NCBI GenBank assembly: GCA_002298965.1
Contig: DBMN01000353.1
Span: 1-15,067 of the forward strand
DNA length: 15,067 bases
Origin: Rhizobiales bacterium UBA697
GTDB taxonomy: Bacteria > Pseudomonadota > Alphaproteobacteria > Rhizobiales > Ancalomicrobiaceae
Direction: 5' to 3'
Shown here: positions 1 to 8,140 of the stretch, in pieces
Layout of the letters: every line of letters begins with the position of its first letter
Position numbering within the stretch: the stretch's first letter is position 1
Notes under the pieces: model-generated
Database searches by the model: none
Seen by the model: only the letters and a program-made list of their open reading frames with translations
What the model was told of the DNA's origin: nothing
Translations under genes and position numbers: made by a program

Positions 1-293
1 TCGTCGCCACGCGGGCCATCGCCGCGGATGCCGTCCTCGTCGGCACCGGCGCGGCGCTGGTCGGCGCCCATGCGCCGGCGCTCGCCCGTCTCGACGCGCC
101 GGCGATCCCCGGCATCGAGACCGTCGCCCGTCTGGCGCTCGCCAAGTTGGATGCCTGCGGCGGGGTCTGCGAGAAGCCGTCGCCGCTCTACGTCCGCCCC
201 GCCGACGCCAAGCCGCAGGACGGCCACCGTCTCGCCCGGCTGACGCCCGCCGCGCTGCTCGGCCCCGCCGGGTCGGAGGAGGGCGCGCCATGA
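1..293 (+). CDS. tsaB: TsaB, tRNA t6A37 biosynthesis protein (3' end only)
   Basis: This is the last 96 codons of an open frame that enters from the left edge, with codons in phase from base 3. The C-terminus contains PSPLYVRPADAKPQ (around bases 177-220), the conserved tail of bacterial TsaB/YeaZ proteins. TsaB is a catalytically inactive ASKHA-fold partner of TsaD; with TsaE it supports threonylcarbamoyl transfer to A37 of ANN-decoding tRNAs in the cytoplasm. The ATPase-fold N-terminal half is outside the window and cannot be checked. The stop codon overlaps the rimI start (ATGA), a common tsaB-rimI arrangement that implies cotranslation. The assignment rests on the tail motif plus the rimI neighbour. 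Confidence 0.9.
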   Translation, partial: VATRAIAADAVLVGTGAALVGAHAPALARLDAPAIPGIETVARLALAKLDACGGVCEKPSPLYVRPADAKPQDGHRLARLTPAALLGPAGSEEGAP

Positions 294-829
294 GCCTGTG
301 GGACGACATGTGGGGTGTCGCCTGGTGGGTGGCGCCGTGGAGCCCCTGGGCCAAGACGCCGATGTTCTCCTTCGAGGAGGCCTGGGCGGAAGACACCGAG
401 AAACTCGCCGAGATCCATGCCGCCGGCTTTCCCGGTGCGGCCTGGAGCGCCGCCGATCTCGCCGCGCTGCTGCGCGAGGAGACGGTGACCGGCGTCGTCG
501 CCCGCCGCGCCAATGCCTTCGGCACGCGGTCGGCGGTCGGATTCGTGCTGCTGCGCACCGTCGCCGACGAATCGGAAGTGCTGACCGTCGCGGTCGCGCC
601 CTCCCATCGCCGCCGCGGCGTCGGCCGAGCGCTGATGGAGGAGGCGATGCGCCGGCTCTACCGCGATCGCATCGCTTCGCTCTTTCTCGAGGTCGACGCG
701 GGAAACCAAGCCGCCCTCGCCCTATATCGCCGCTTGCGCTTCGAGAAGGTCGGCGAGCGCAAGGGCTATTACGCTCACGGCAGCGTGCCCGGCGCCACGG
801 CGCTTGTCATGCGTGCCGATCTTCGTTAA
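290..829 (+). CDS. rimI: RimI, ribosomal protein S18 alanine N-acetyltransferase
   Basis: A GNAT-family acetyltransferase of 179 residues. RimI transfers acetyl from acetyl-CoA to the N-terminal alanine of ribosomal protein S18. Motif A is visible as VAPSHRRRGVGRALM (residues 102-116, acetyl-CoA pyrophosphate loop RRRGVG). The motif B region LFLEVDAGNQAALALYRRL follows (131-149). E134 and Y146 line up with the general base and general acid of E. coli RimI (E103, Y115), and the KGYY segment follows. The start at 290 is supported by GGAGGAGGG about 6 bases upstream and by ATGA overlap with tsaB. This start adds a tryptophan-rich extension (six Trp in the first 20 residues) before the usual N-terminus; ATG 362 (Met25) would give a protein of usual RimI length. 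The family call is firm, the start less so. Confidence 0.94.
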   Translation: MSLWDDMWGVAWWVAPWSPWAKTPMFSFEEAWAEDTEKLAEIHAAGFPGAAWSAADLAALLREETVTGVVARRANAFGTRSAVGFVLLRTVADESEVLTVAVAPSHRRRGVGRALMEEAMRRLYRDRIASLFLEVDAGNQAALALYRRLRFEKVGERKGYYAHGSVPGATALVMRADLR

Positions 830-869
830 TCGCCTTGATGGACTCCGATCCGGCCGGGGGAGGTCGCCC

Positions 870-1322
870 GTGAACCATCCGACGAACAGATCCGCCAACC
901 CCGAAGGTCCGCTCGAGGATCGCTGCGTCGCCGCCGGCATGCGCATGACCGACCAGCGTCGGGTCATTGCCCGCGTGATCGAGGGCGCCGTCGACCATCC
1001 CGACGTCGAGGAACTGCATCGCCGCGCCTCTGCGATCGACAAGCGCATCTCGATCTCCACCGTCTACCGGACGGTGAAGCTCTTCGAGGACACCGGCATC
1101 ATCGAGCGCCACGACTTCCGCGACGGCCGCTCGCGCTACGAGACCGTCTCGGACGAGCACCACGATCACCTGATCGATCTGCGCTCCGGCCGCGTCGTCG
1201 AGTTCCGCAACGCCGACATCGAGAAGCTGCAGCAGTTCATCGCCCGCGAACTCGGCTTCCGCCTCGTCGATCATCGGCTCGAACTCTACGGCGTGCCGCT
1301 CGACGAGCCGGAGACGCCGTGA
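870..1322 (+). CDS. fur: Fur-family metalloregulator, probably Mn-responsive Mur/Fur
   Basis: A 150-residue Fur-family transcriptional repressor. The winged helix is clear: GMRMTDQRRVIARVI (residues 23-37) then the recognition segment ISISTVYRTVKLFEDTG (60-76). The dimerisation domain has E91, H97, H98, D99 and H100 (EHHDHLIDL), the usual metal-site region. The CxxC pair that binds structural zinc in many Fur proteins is absent: LIDLRSG stands where other members have LICLDCG. That is typical of rhizobial Mur/Fur proteins, which respond to manganese (established for Rhizobium and Agrobacterium members). Irr is less likely because no heme-type HHH motif is seen. GTG 870 is preferred because GGGGGAGG lies 6 bases upstream; the in-frame ATG at 804 overlaps rimI and lacks such a site. 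The gap to rimI is 40 bases. Confidence 0.92.
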   Translation: MNHPTNRSANPEGPLEDRCVAAGMRMTDQRRVIARVIEGAVDHPDVEELHRRASAIDKRISISTVYRTVKLFEDTGIIERHDFRDGRSRYETVSDEHHDHLIDLRSGRVVEFRNADIEKLQQFIARELGFRLVDHRLELYGVPLDEPETP

Positions 1323-1338
1323 CCCACCGGAGCGGCGC

Positions 1339-2181
1339 ATGAGGACCTTCCGCGCCGGCATCGCGCTCGCCCGCCTCGCGGCGATCACCACCGTCGCCCT
1401 GCCGCTGCAGTGGCTGGCGGTCAGGTTCTCCTGGCCGGTCGCCCGCACCCTTCCCGGCTGGTGGCACCGCCGCGCCCTCGAGGCGCTCGACGTGCGCATC
1501 CGCGTCTCGGGCGCCCCGGTCACCGCCCGGCCGCTGCTGGTGACCCCCAACCACGCCTCCTGGCTCGACATCCCGGTGATCGGCTCGCTGATGCCGGTCT
1601 CCTTCGTCGCCAAGGCGGAGGTCGCGACCTGGCCGGTCTTCGGCCTCTTCGCGAAACTCCAGCGCTCGGTCTTCGTCGATCGCACCCGCCGTACCGCGAC
1701 GGGCAGGGCGGCGAGCGAACTCGCCGACCGCCTGTCGTCGGGCGACTGCATGGTGCTCTTCCCCGAAGGCACGTCGTCCTGGGGCGACCGCGTCCTGCCC
1801 TTCCGCTCGGCGCTGCTCGGCGCGGCGCGGGCGGCGATCGACGTCGGCGGTCACGACGAGGTCTTCGTCCAGCCGATGACCGTCGCCTATACGCGCATCG
1901 CCGGCCTGCCGGTCGGTCGCGCCGAGCGCCACCGCGTCGCCTGGGTCGGCGACGACGAGCTGATGCCGCATCTCTGGGGCATCGCCACCGCCGGCGGCAT
2001 CGACGTCGAGATCGTCTGGGGCGAGGCCCGCCCCTTCGGCACGACGACCGATCGCAAGAGCCTCACCGCCGACCTCGAGGCCGGGGTGCGCGCAGGTCTC
2101 TCCGCCTGCCTCCATCCGGTGCAGCCGATCGTCGTCGAAGTGCCGGAACCCGCCGAGGCGAGCCCCGGCGACGCGGCGTGA
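1339..2181 (+). CDS. plsC: PlsC-family 1-acyl-glycerol-3-phosphate (or lyso-ornithine lipid) acyltransferase
   Basis: A 280-residue membrane-associated acyltransferase with a hydrophobic N-terminal segment (about residues 8-30). The catalytic HX4D box is NHASWLD (H72, D77). The other family blocks are VFVDR (111-115) and FPEGTSS (141-147). The reaction is acyl transfer to a lysolipid at the inner membrane, classically lysophosphatidate to phosphatidate. In Sinorhizobium meliloti, as I recall, the acyltransferase upstream of miaB-phoH in this conserved cluster is OlsA, which acylates lyso-ornithine lipid. An OlsA role is therefore a real alternative, and sequence motifs alone do not separate the two. 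The start ATG has GGAG 6 bases upstream and sits 16 bases after the fur stop. The C-terminal tail is Pro/Ala-rich and unremarkable. Confidence 0.92.
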   Translation: MRTFRAGIALARLAAITTVALPLQWLAVRFSWPVARTLPGWWHRRALEALDVRIRVSGAPVTARPLLVTPNHASWLDIPVIGSLMPVSFVAKAEVATWPVFGLFAKLQRSVFVDRTRRTATGRAASELADRLSSGDCMVLFPEGTSSWGDRVLPFRSALLGAARAAIDVGGHDEVFVQPMTVAYTRIAGLPVGRAERHRVAWVGDDELMPHLWGIATAGGIDVEIVWGEARPFGTTTDRKSLTADLEAGVRAGLSACLHPVQPIVVEVPEPAEASPGDAA

Positions 2182-2301
2182 GGCCGGTTTGCGCGGACAG
2201 GGCGGTTTCGCCGCCGGCCGTTCTGCGATAGAGAGCGCCGAACGATGGTGCGGGCGGCCCGAGGCCCCCGCCTTGCAGGACAGCCTTCACGGACGGGTTC
2301 C

Positions 2302-3699
2302 ATGAGCGAGACGAAGAAGGTCTTCATCAAGACCTACGGCTGCCAGATGAACGTCTACGACAGCGAGCGGATGACCGACACGCTGGCGCCGAACGGCTGG
2401 GTCGAGGCGGCGAGCGCCGACGAGGCCGATCTGGTCATCCTCAACACCTGCCACATCCGCGAGAAGGCCTCCGAGAAGGTCTATTCCGAGCTCGGCCGCA
2501 TGCGCGTGCTGAAGGCGGAGAAGGCGGAACGCGGCGAGAAGCTGCTGGTCGGCGTCGCCGGCTGCGTCGCCCAGGCCGAGGGCCGCGAGATCGCGCGGCG
2601 CGCGCCGGTCGTCGACATGGTCTTCGGCCCGCAGAGCTACCACCACCTGCCCGACATCCTCGCCCGCACCTCGAACGGCGCCCGCGTCGTCGAGACCGAG
2701 TTCCCGGTCGAGGACAAGTTCGATCATCTCGCCCCGGCGACGCGCGAGAAGACCATCGCCCGCGGGCTGACCGCCTTCCTGACGGTGCAGGAGGGCTGCG
2801 ACAAGTTCTGCACCTTCTGCGTCGTGCCCTATACCCGTGGCGCCGAGACCTCGCGCCCCGTCGACCGCATCCTCGCCGAGGCCCGCCGTCTGGCGGACGC
2901 CGGCGTGCGCGAGGTGACGCTGCTCGGGCAGAACGTCAACGGCTTCCACGGGGAAGGCCCGGACGGCGAGACCTGGCGCCTCGGCCGGCTCTGCCGCGCG
3001 CTCGCCGAGATCCCCGGCCTCGACCGCATCCGCTATACGACCAGCCATCCCCGCGACATGAGCGACGATCTTCTCGAAGCCCATCGCGATCTGCCGCAGC
3101 TGATGCCCTGGCTGCATCTGCCGGTGCAGTCGGGCAACGACCGGATCCTCGCGGCGATGAACCGTCGCCACACCCGCGACGAATATCTCCGCCTGATCGA
3201 TCGCATCCGCGCCGCCCGTCCCGACATCGCCATGTCGGGCGACTTCATCGTCGGCTTCCCCGGCGAGACGGAAGCGGAATTCGCCGACACGCTGTCGATC
3301 GTCGCCGAGGTCGGTTACGCCTCCGCCTTCTCGTTCAAGTACTCCGCCCGCCCCGGCACGCCGGCTGCCGGCGAGGCCGACCAGATCGCGGAAAGCGTGA
3401 AGATCGAGCGCCTCGCCCGCCTTCAGGAGGTGATCGACGCCGCGACCCGCGCCTTCAACGCCTCGCGCCTCGGCATGGAGATGGACGTGCTGATCGAGAA
3501 GCCCGGCCGCCGCCCCGGCCAGATGGCCGGCCGCTCACCCTGGCTGCAGGCGGTGCATCTCGTCGCACCGGAGACGCTGCTCGGCCGGATCGTGCGCGTG
3601 CGTGTGGATGCCGTCGCACCGAATTCACTGACGGCGAGCCTGATCGGTGTAGCATCGGACGGAAGGTCCGATTCGGCCGTCGAGGGAGGTGCCCGGTGA
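2302..3699 (+). CDS. miaB: MiaB, tRNA-2-methylthio-N6-dimethylallyladenosine synthase
   Basis: A 465-residue radical-SAM methylthiotransferase that converts i6A37 to ms2i6A37 in tRNAs reading UNN codons. The N-terminal UPF0004 domain carries the cysteines that bind the auxiliary 4Fe-4S cluster: C14 (TYGCQMN), C50 (LNTCHIRE) and C88 (AGCVAQ). The radical SAM cluster motif is C166-x3-C170-x2-C173 (EGCDKFCTFCVVPYTRG). A C-terminal TRAM-type RNA-binding domain spans roughly 390-450. ATG 2302 is chosen because the protein then begins MSETKKVFIKTYGCQMN, as family members do; the in-frame ATG 2245 would add 19 unrelated residues. The upstream site is only moderate (GGACGGG). The stop overlaps the phoH GTG. 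The 120-base spacer from plsC holds only a short GGCGG/CCGCC hairpin. Confidence 0.97.
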   Translation: MSETKKVFIKTYGCQMNVYDSERMTDTLAPNGWVEAASADEADLVILNTCHIREKASEKVYSELGRMRVLKAEKAERGEKLLVGVAGCVAQAEGREIARRAPVVDMVFGPQSYHHLPDILARTSNGARVVETEFPVEDKFDHLAPATREKTIARGLTAFLTVQEGCDKFCTFCVVPYTRGAETSRPVDRILAEARRLADAGVREVTLLGQNVNGFHGEGPDGETWRLGRLCRALAEIPGLDRIRYTTSHPRDMSDDLLEAHRDLPQLMPWLHLPVQSGNDRILAAMNRRHTRDEYLRLIDRIRAARPDIAMSGDFIVGFPGETEAEFADTLSIVAEVGYASAFSFKYSARPGTPAAGEADQIAESVKIERLARLQEVIDAATRAFNASRLGMEMDVLIEKPGRRPGQMAGRSPWLQAVHLVAPETLLGRIVRVRVDAVAPNSLTASLIGVASDGRSDSAVEGGAR

Positions 3700-4847
3700 A
3701 CGATGCGAAGAGCCCGTCTTCCAACGACTTCCCGGTGACGGGCCACGCCTCCGACATGACGCATGTCGTCCTCGCCTTCGACGACAACCGCCTCGTCTCC
3801 GATCTCTTCGGCCAGTTCGACCAGAACCTCGCCGAGATCGAGCGCCGCCTGCAGGTCACGGTGGTCGCCCACGGCAATCAGGTGACGATCAAGGGTCCGC
3901 ACGAGCGCTGCGAGGTCGCCCGCACCGTGCTCGAGACCCTGTGGGAACGGCTCCAGGCCGGCCGCGAGGTCCATCCCGGCGACGTCGACGGCGCCATCCG
4001 CATGGCCGAGAGCGAGGCCGAGCAGTTGCCGCTGCCGACCCTCGAGCCCAAGACCCGCTTCGCCCCGGCACAGATCTCCACCCGCCGCAAGACCGTCTCG
4101 GCCCGCACGCCCGCTCAGGACGCCTATGTCCGCGCCATGGACCGCGCCGATCTCGTCTTCGGCATCGGTCCGGCCGGCACCGGCAAGACCTATCTCGCCG
4201 TCGCCTATGCCGCGGCCCTGATCGAGCGCGGCGACGTCGACCGGCTGATCCTGTCGCGTCCGGCGGTCGAGGCCGGCGAACGCCTCGGCTTCCTGCCCGG
4301 CGACATGAAGGAGAAGGTCGATCCCTATCTGCGCCCGCTCTACGACGCGCTCTACGACATGATGCCGGCGGAGAAGGTCGAACGCGGCCTGCAGTCCGGC
4401 ATGATCGAGGTGGCGCCGCTCGCCTTCATGCGCGGCCGCACCCTGTCGAACGCGGTGGTCCTGCTCGACGAGGCGCAGAACTGCACCGCGATGCAGATGA
4501 AGATGTTCCTGACGCGTCTCGGCGAGAACTCCAAGATGATCGTCACCGGCGACCCGACCCAGGTCGACCTGCCGTCCGGCACCCGTTCGGGTCTCGTCGA
4601 CGCGCTCGAGATTCTCGGCGGCATGGACGGCATGATCCGGGTGAACTTCACCGAGAAGGACGTGGTGCGCCACGAACTCGTCCGCCGCATCGTCAAGGCC
4701 TACGACGACGCGTCGCGCGAACGCCTCGCCGCCGAGAAGGCGCGCGAGGAGGCCCGTTTCGCCGCCCGCGCCGACGTCGGCACCGACGACACGCTGCTGC
4801 GCGACAAATACGGCATCACCCGCCCCGACCGCGGAGAGCGGTCGTGA
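3696..4847 (+). CDS. phoH: PhoH-like ATPase
   Basis: A 383-residue PhoH/YbeZ-type P-loop protein. An N-terminal KH-like region (about 26-90) carries an NQVTIKG strand typical of the family. The ATPase domain has Walker A GPAGTGKT (158-165), Walker B VVLLDEAQN (254-262) and GDPTQVDLP (285-293). The family is linked to RNA metabolism and, through the conserved pairing with YbeY, to rRNA processing or ribosome quality control; the biochemical role is still poorly defined. The start is GTG, overlapping the miaB stop (GTGA), with GAGGGAGG 6 bases upstream. The next gene, ybeY, is joined by another GTGA overlap. The C-terminus is an Arg/Glu/Ala-rich helix. Confidence 0.96.
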   Translation: MNDAKSPSSNDFPVTGHASDMTHVVLAFDDNRLVSDLFGQFDQNLAEIERRLQVTVVAHGNQVTIKGPHERCEVARTVLETLWERLQAGREVHPGDVDGAIRMAESEAEQLPLPTLEPKTRFAPAQISTRRKTVSARTPAQDAYVRAMDRADLVFGIGPAGTGKTYLAVAYAAALIERGDVDRLILSRPAVEAGERLGFLPGDMKEKVDPYLRPLYDALYDMMPAEKVERGLQSGMIEVAPLAFMRGRTLSNAVVLLDEAQNCTAMQMKMFLTRLGENSKMIVTGDPTQVDLPSGTRSGLVDALEILGGMDGMIRVNFTEKDVVRHELVRRIVKAYDDASRERLAAEKAREEARFAARADVGTDDTLLRDKYGITRPDRGERS

Positions 4848-5350
4848 GCGAGACGCCGTCGATCACCGTCGACATCGCCGTCGAGGCCGAGGCCTGGGGG
4901 GCCGAAGAGGTCTGGCGCCCGCTCGCCGAACGCGTCGCCGCCGCGGTCGCCGCCCGCGACGAGCTGATCGTGCCGGAGGAGGCGGAGCTGTCGCTGGTCC
5001 TGACCGACGACGCCCGCATCCGCGAGCTGAATCGCGACTGGCGCGACAAGGACAAGCCGACCAACGTGCTGTCCTTCCCCGCCGCCGACCCGGACGACGA
5101 CGATCCGGGGCCGCTGCTCGGCGACGTGGTGATCGCCCGCGAGACCACGGCGCGCGAGGCGGAGGACGAGGGCAAGACCCTCGAGGATCACGTCGCCCAT
5201 CTCCTCGTCCACGGCCTTCTCCACCTCTTCGGCTTCGACCACGAGACCGACGAGGAGGCCGAGGAGATGGAGGCGCTGGAGCGCGAGATCCTGGGCGGTC
5301 TCGGCATCGCCGACCCTTACGCCGACGAGAGCGGCGAAGGGGCGAATTGA
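4844..5350 (+). CDS. ybeY: YbeY, endoribonuclease / rRNA maturation factor
   Basis: A 168-residue metalloprotein of the UPF0054 family. The zinc-binding signature HGLLHLFGFDH supplies H123, H127 and H133, and NVLSFP (74-79) and GDVVI (93-97) are the other conserved blocks. YbeY acts in 16S rRNA 3'-end maturation and 70S ribosome quality control in the cytoplasm. The protein starts at GTG 4844; the open frame runs far upstream, but that part is the shadow frame of phoH. The GTG overlaps the phoH stop (GTGA) and has GGAGAG about 5 bases upstream. The acidic stretch DPDDDDPG (82-89) lies in a variable loop. It continues into corC either by TTGA overlap or with a 59-base gap. Confidence 0.96.
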   Translation: MSETPSITVDIAVEAEAWGAEEVWRPLAERVAAAVAARDELIVPEEAELSLVLTDDARIRELNRDWRDKDKPTNVLSFPAADPDDDDPGPLLGDVVIARETTAREAEDEGKTLEDHVAHLLVHGLLHLFGFDHETDEEAEEMEALEREILGGLGIADPYADESGEGAN

Positions 5351-5409
5351 CACGAACCGCCCACGCGCCGCACCATCGGCGCTCGAATGGCGAAAGAGAT
5401 CGACGCGAG

Positions 5410-6408
5410 ATGAGCGACGCGAATTCCCCCGGTTCGGGGCAGAGTACCGGCGCCGCGGGTAGGGCCGAGACGGCCGACGCCCGTGGCGAACAGTCTTCCC
5501 GATCGGGCGAGAGCTGGCTCGATCGATTGCGCGCCGCGGTGGGCTGGAAACCGTCCGCCGCCGAGCTGCGCGAGAACCTCGAGAGCGCCCTCGACGAGGC
5601 CGGCGAGGAAGGGTTCTCGACCGAAGAACGCGAGATGATCCGCGCCATCCTGCGTCTCGGCGAGACCCGCGTCGACGACGTCATGGTCGCCCGGTCCGAC
5701 ATCGAGGGCATCGACGAGGACACCACGCTCGAACGCGCCCTCCTCGCCTTCATGGTCTCCGGCCATTCGCGCATGCCGGTCTATCGCGAGAGCCTCGACG
5801 AGGCGGTGGGCATGATCCACATCCGCGACCTCGTCACCCACGTCACCCGCGCCGCCCAGATCGGCGACGATCCGGCGACCGCACGGCTCGATCTCGCCCG
5901 CGCCGACCTCGGCCAGCAGCTCGGCGCGACCGGTCTCGTCCGGCCGGTGCTCTTCGTCCCCGGCTCGATGCGTGCCGACGATCTGCTGACCCGGATGCAG
6001 GCCGAGCGCATCCAGATGGCGCTGGTCATCGACGAATACGGCGGCGTCGACGGTCTGGTCTCGATGGAGGACATCGTCGAGACCGTGGTCGGCGACATCG
6101 AGGACGAGCACGACGAGGAGGAGGACGCCGACATCGTCGCCACCGGTCCCGACCTGTGGCTGGTCGATGCCCGCACCGCGCTCGAGGACGCCGCCGAGAC
6201 CATCGGCTTCGACTTTTCCGGCATCGGCCTCGACGACGAGGTCGAATCCGTCGGCGGCCTGATCGTCGCGCTCGCCGGTCGCGTGCCGGCGGTGGGCGAG
6301 GTCTTCGTCTCCGACCGCATGCCCGGGCTCTCGGTCGAGATCCTCGATGCCGACAACCGCCGCCTCAAGCGCCTGCGCCTCGAACGCCGTCCGGTCGAGG
6401 GCGGCTGA
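5410..6408 (+). CDS. corC: CorC/HlyC-type CBS-domain protein
   Basis: A 332-residue cytoplasmic protein with a CBS-domain pair and a C-terminal CorC_HlyC (transporter-associated) domain. Landmarks are VDDVMVAR (88-95) and GHSRMPVY (118-125) in CBS1, VIDEYGGVDGLVSMEDIVE (206-224) in CBS2, and GRVPAVGEVFV to GLSVEILDAD (290-315) in the final domain. No DUF21 membrane segments are present, so this is the soluble CorC type. CorC is associated with Mg/Co efflux in enterobacteria, and the ybeY-corC-lnt order is widely conserved. The start is uncertain. ATG 5410 gives a plausible N-terminus but a poor upstream site. TTG 5347 overlaps the ybeY stop (TTGA), has AAGGGG 4 bases upstream and would add 21 residues. 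The first ~35 residues are low-complexity Ser/Gly/Ala/Glu. Confidence 0.94.
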   Translation: MSDANSPGSGQSTGAAGRAETADARGEQSSRSGESWLDRLRAAVGWKPSAAELRENLESALDEAGEEGFSTEEREMIRAILRLGETRVDDVMVARSDIEGIDEDTTLERALLAFMVSGHSRMPVYRESLDEAVGMIHIRDLVTHVTRAAQIGDDPATARLDLARADLGQQLGATGLVRPVLFVPGSMRADDLLTRMQAERIQMALVIDEYGGVDGLVSMEDIVETVVGDIEDEHDEEEDADIVATGPDLWLVDARTALEDAAETIGFDFSGIGLDDEVESVGGLIVALAGRVPAVGEVFVSDRMPGLSVEILDADNRRLKRLRLERRPVEGG

Positions 6409-6499
6409 GCACGCCGCGAGCGTCTTGACGTCGTCGTCCTGCGCCGACGAGGTGGAGCGACGCCGCGCCGTGCCGTGATTCGCCCAGGAGACGCCCTCG

Positions 6500-8140
6500 A
6501 TGCTCGAATCCATCGCCCATGCCATCACCCTGTCCTGGGGGTGGCGACGGGCCGGTCTGGTCGCGCTCGCTGGTGCTCTCGGCGCCCTGTCGTTGGCGCC
6601 GTTCCACGCCTTCCCGGTGCTCTGGATCTCCTTCCCCGTGCTGGTCTGGGCGCTCGACGGCGCCGCCGACATGAAGGAGGGCCATCGCCTCGCCCGGCTC
6701 GGACCGGCCTTCTTCGTCGGCTGGGCCTTCGGCTTCGGCTGGTTCCTCGCCGGCCTGTGGTGGATCGGCGTCGCCTTCCTGGTCGATGCCGAGGAATTCG
6801 GCTGGCTGCTGCCGATCGCCATCGCCACCCTGTCGATCGGCCTCGGCCTGTTCCACGGCCTCGCCGCCGCGCTCGCCCGCCTGCTGTGGTCGGAGGGGCC
6901 GGCGCGGATCGCGGCGCTCGCCGTCGGCTTCTTCGTCGCCGACTGGCTGCGCGGTCACGTGCTGACCGGCTTTCCCTGGAACCTGATCGGCTACGGCTTC
7001 GCCGCCAACGAGCCGATGATGCAGATCGATTCCGTCCTCGGCGGCTACGGCCTGACGCCGCTGGCGGTGCTGGTCTTCGCCGCCCCGGCGGTGCTGGCGA
7101 GCCGGCGGAGGGGCGACCTGCGCTTCCTCGCGGCGATCGCGATCGTCTTCGTCGCGGTGGTCGGCTGGGGCGCGGCGCGGCTGCACTTCGCCCCGACCGC
7201 CTTCGTCCCCGACGTCCGCTTCCGCATCGTCCAGCCGGCGATCGAGCAGGTGAAGAAGCTCTCGGCCGACTACAAGACCGAGACCATGGAGCGCTACGTC
7301 GAGCTCTCCCGCCGCCCGGCGCTCGGCACCGACGGCCAGCCGCTGCCGACCAACCTGCGCACGGGCACCGGCGGCGGCGGCATTCCCGGCATCACCCATC
7401 TGGTGTGGCCGGAATCCGCCTTCCCCTTCGTCCTCGCCAACGAGCCCTGGGCGCTGTCGACCATCGCCCAGCTGATCGGCGACCGCACCGTGCTCTTCAC
7501 CGGCGCGGTGCGCGGCGAGGCGCCGGCGGCCGGCGACGTGCGGCATCGCTGGTACAACTCGATCTACGCCATCGGCCGCGACGCCGAGATCCTCGCCGCC
7601 TACGACAAGGCCCATCTCGTGCCCTTCGGCGAGTACCTGCCGTTCCAGGACGCGCTCGAGAGCCTGGGTCTGCGCCAGCTCACCAAGCTGCGCGGCGGCT
7701 ATTCCGCCGGCCCCGGCCTGCGCACGCTGACGTTGCCCGGCCTGCCGCCCTTCGCGCCGCTGGTCTGTTACGAGATCGTCTTCCCCGGCGAGGTGGTCGA
7801 GGCGGCGCACCGGCCCGAGTGGATGCTCAACGTCACCAACGATGCCTGGTACGGCATGACGCCCGGCCCCTGGCAGCACCTCCATCAGGCCCGCCTACGT
7901 GCCGTGGAGGAAGGCCTTCCGGTTGTAAGAGCCGCCAACAATGGCATCTCGGCGATGATCGATCCGATGGGACGAATCGTCGCCGACTTGACCTTGGGTC
8001 GTGTCGGCGTGGTCGATGCGGATCTTCCGAAGTCTACGGAATCCACGGTATTTTCACGTTTCGGTATGATCCCTTCGGGGGTGCTCGTAATGTTTGCATT
8101 TTTATGGGCTGGTTACCGGCGCGTTCACCGTGGCGGTTAG
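6500..8140 (+). CDS. lnt: Lnt, apolipoprotein N-acyltransferase
   Basis: A 546-residue inner-membrane enzyme that adds the third acyl chain to the N-terminal cysteine of lipoproteins, completing their maturation. About six to seven hydrophobic segments lie in residues 18-230, with the conserved GFPWNLIGYGF (157-167) between them, and a C-terminal anchor at about 522-540. The periplasmic nitrilase-like domain shows the full triad: E305 (VWPESAFPF), K370 (YDKAHLVPFGEYLP) and C423 (LVCYEIVFP). ATG 6500 has AGGAGA 8 bases upstream. The last ~200 bases have clearly more A/T and different codon use from the rest of the gene. The 91-base gap from corC contains CTTGAC at about 6423 but no convincing -10. 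The neighbours fit the common ybeY-corC-lnt cluster. Confidence 0.97.
   Translation: MLESIAHAITLSWGWRRAGLVALAGALGALSLAPFHAFPVLWISFPVLVWALDGAADMKEGHRLARLGPAFFVGWAFGFGWFLAGLWWIGVAFLVDAEEFGWLLPIAIATLSIGLGLFHGLAAALARLLWSEGPARIAALAVGFFVADWLRGHVLTGFPWNLIGYGFAANEPMMQIDSVLGGYGLTPLAVLVFAAPAVLASRRRGDLRFLAAIAIVFVAVVGWGAARLHFAPTAFVPDVRFRIVQPAIEQVKKLSADYKTETMERYVELSRRPALGTDGQPLPTNLRTGTGGGGIPGITHLVWPESAFPFVLANEPWALSTIAQLIGDRTVLFTGAVRGEAPAAGDVRHRWYNSIYAIGRDAEILAAYDKAHLVPFGEYLPFQDALESLGLRQLTKLRGGYSAGPGLRTLTLPGLPPFAPLVCYEIVFPGEVVEAAHRPEWMLNVTNDAWYGMTPGPWQHLHQARLRAVEEGLPVVRAANNGISAMIDPMGRIVADLTLGRVGVVDADLPKSTESTVFSRFGMIPSGVLVMFAFLWAGYRRVHRGG

Noticed and set aside
2201..2215. GGCGG-TTTCG-CCGCC hairpin after plsC as a terminator
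   Set aside because: Only a 5-bp stem and no T-run; read-through into miaB is likely.
6409..6499. CTTGAC in the corC-lnt gap as a lnt promoter
   Set aside because: No acceptable -10 at 16-18 bases; a single -35-like hexamer is not enough to annotate.
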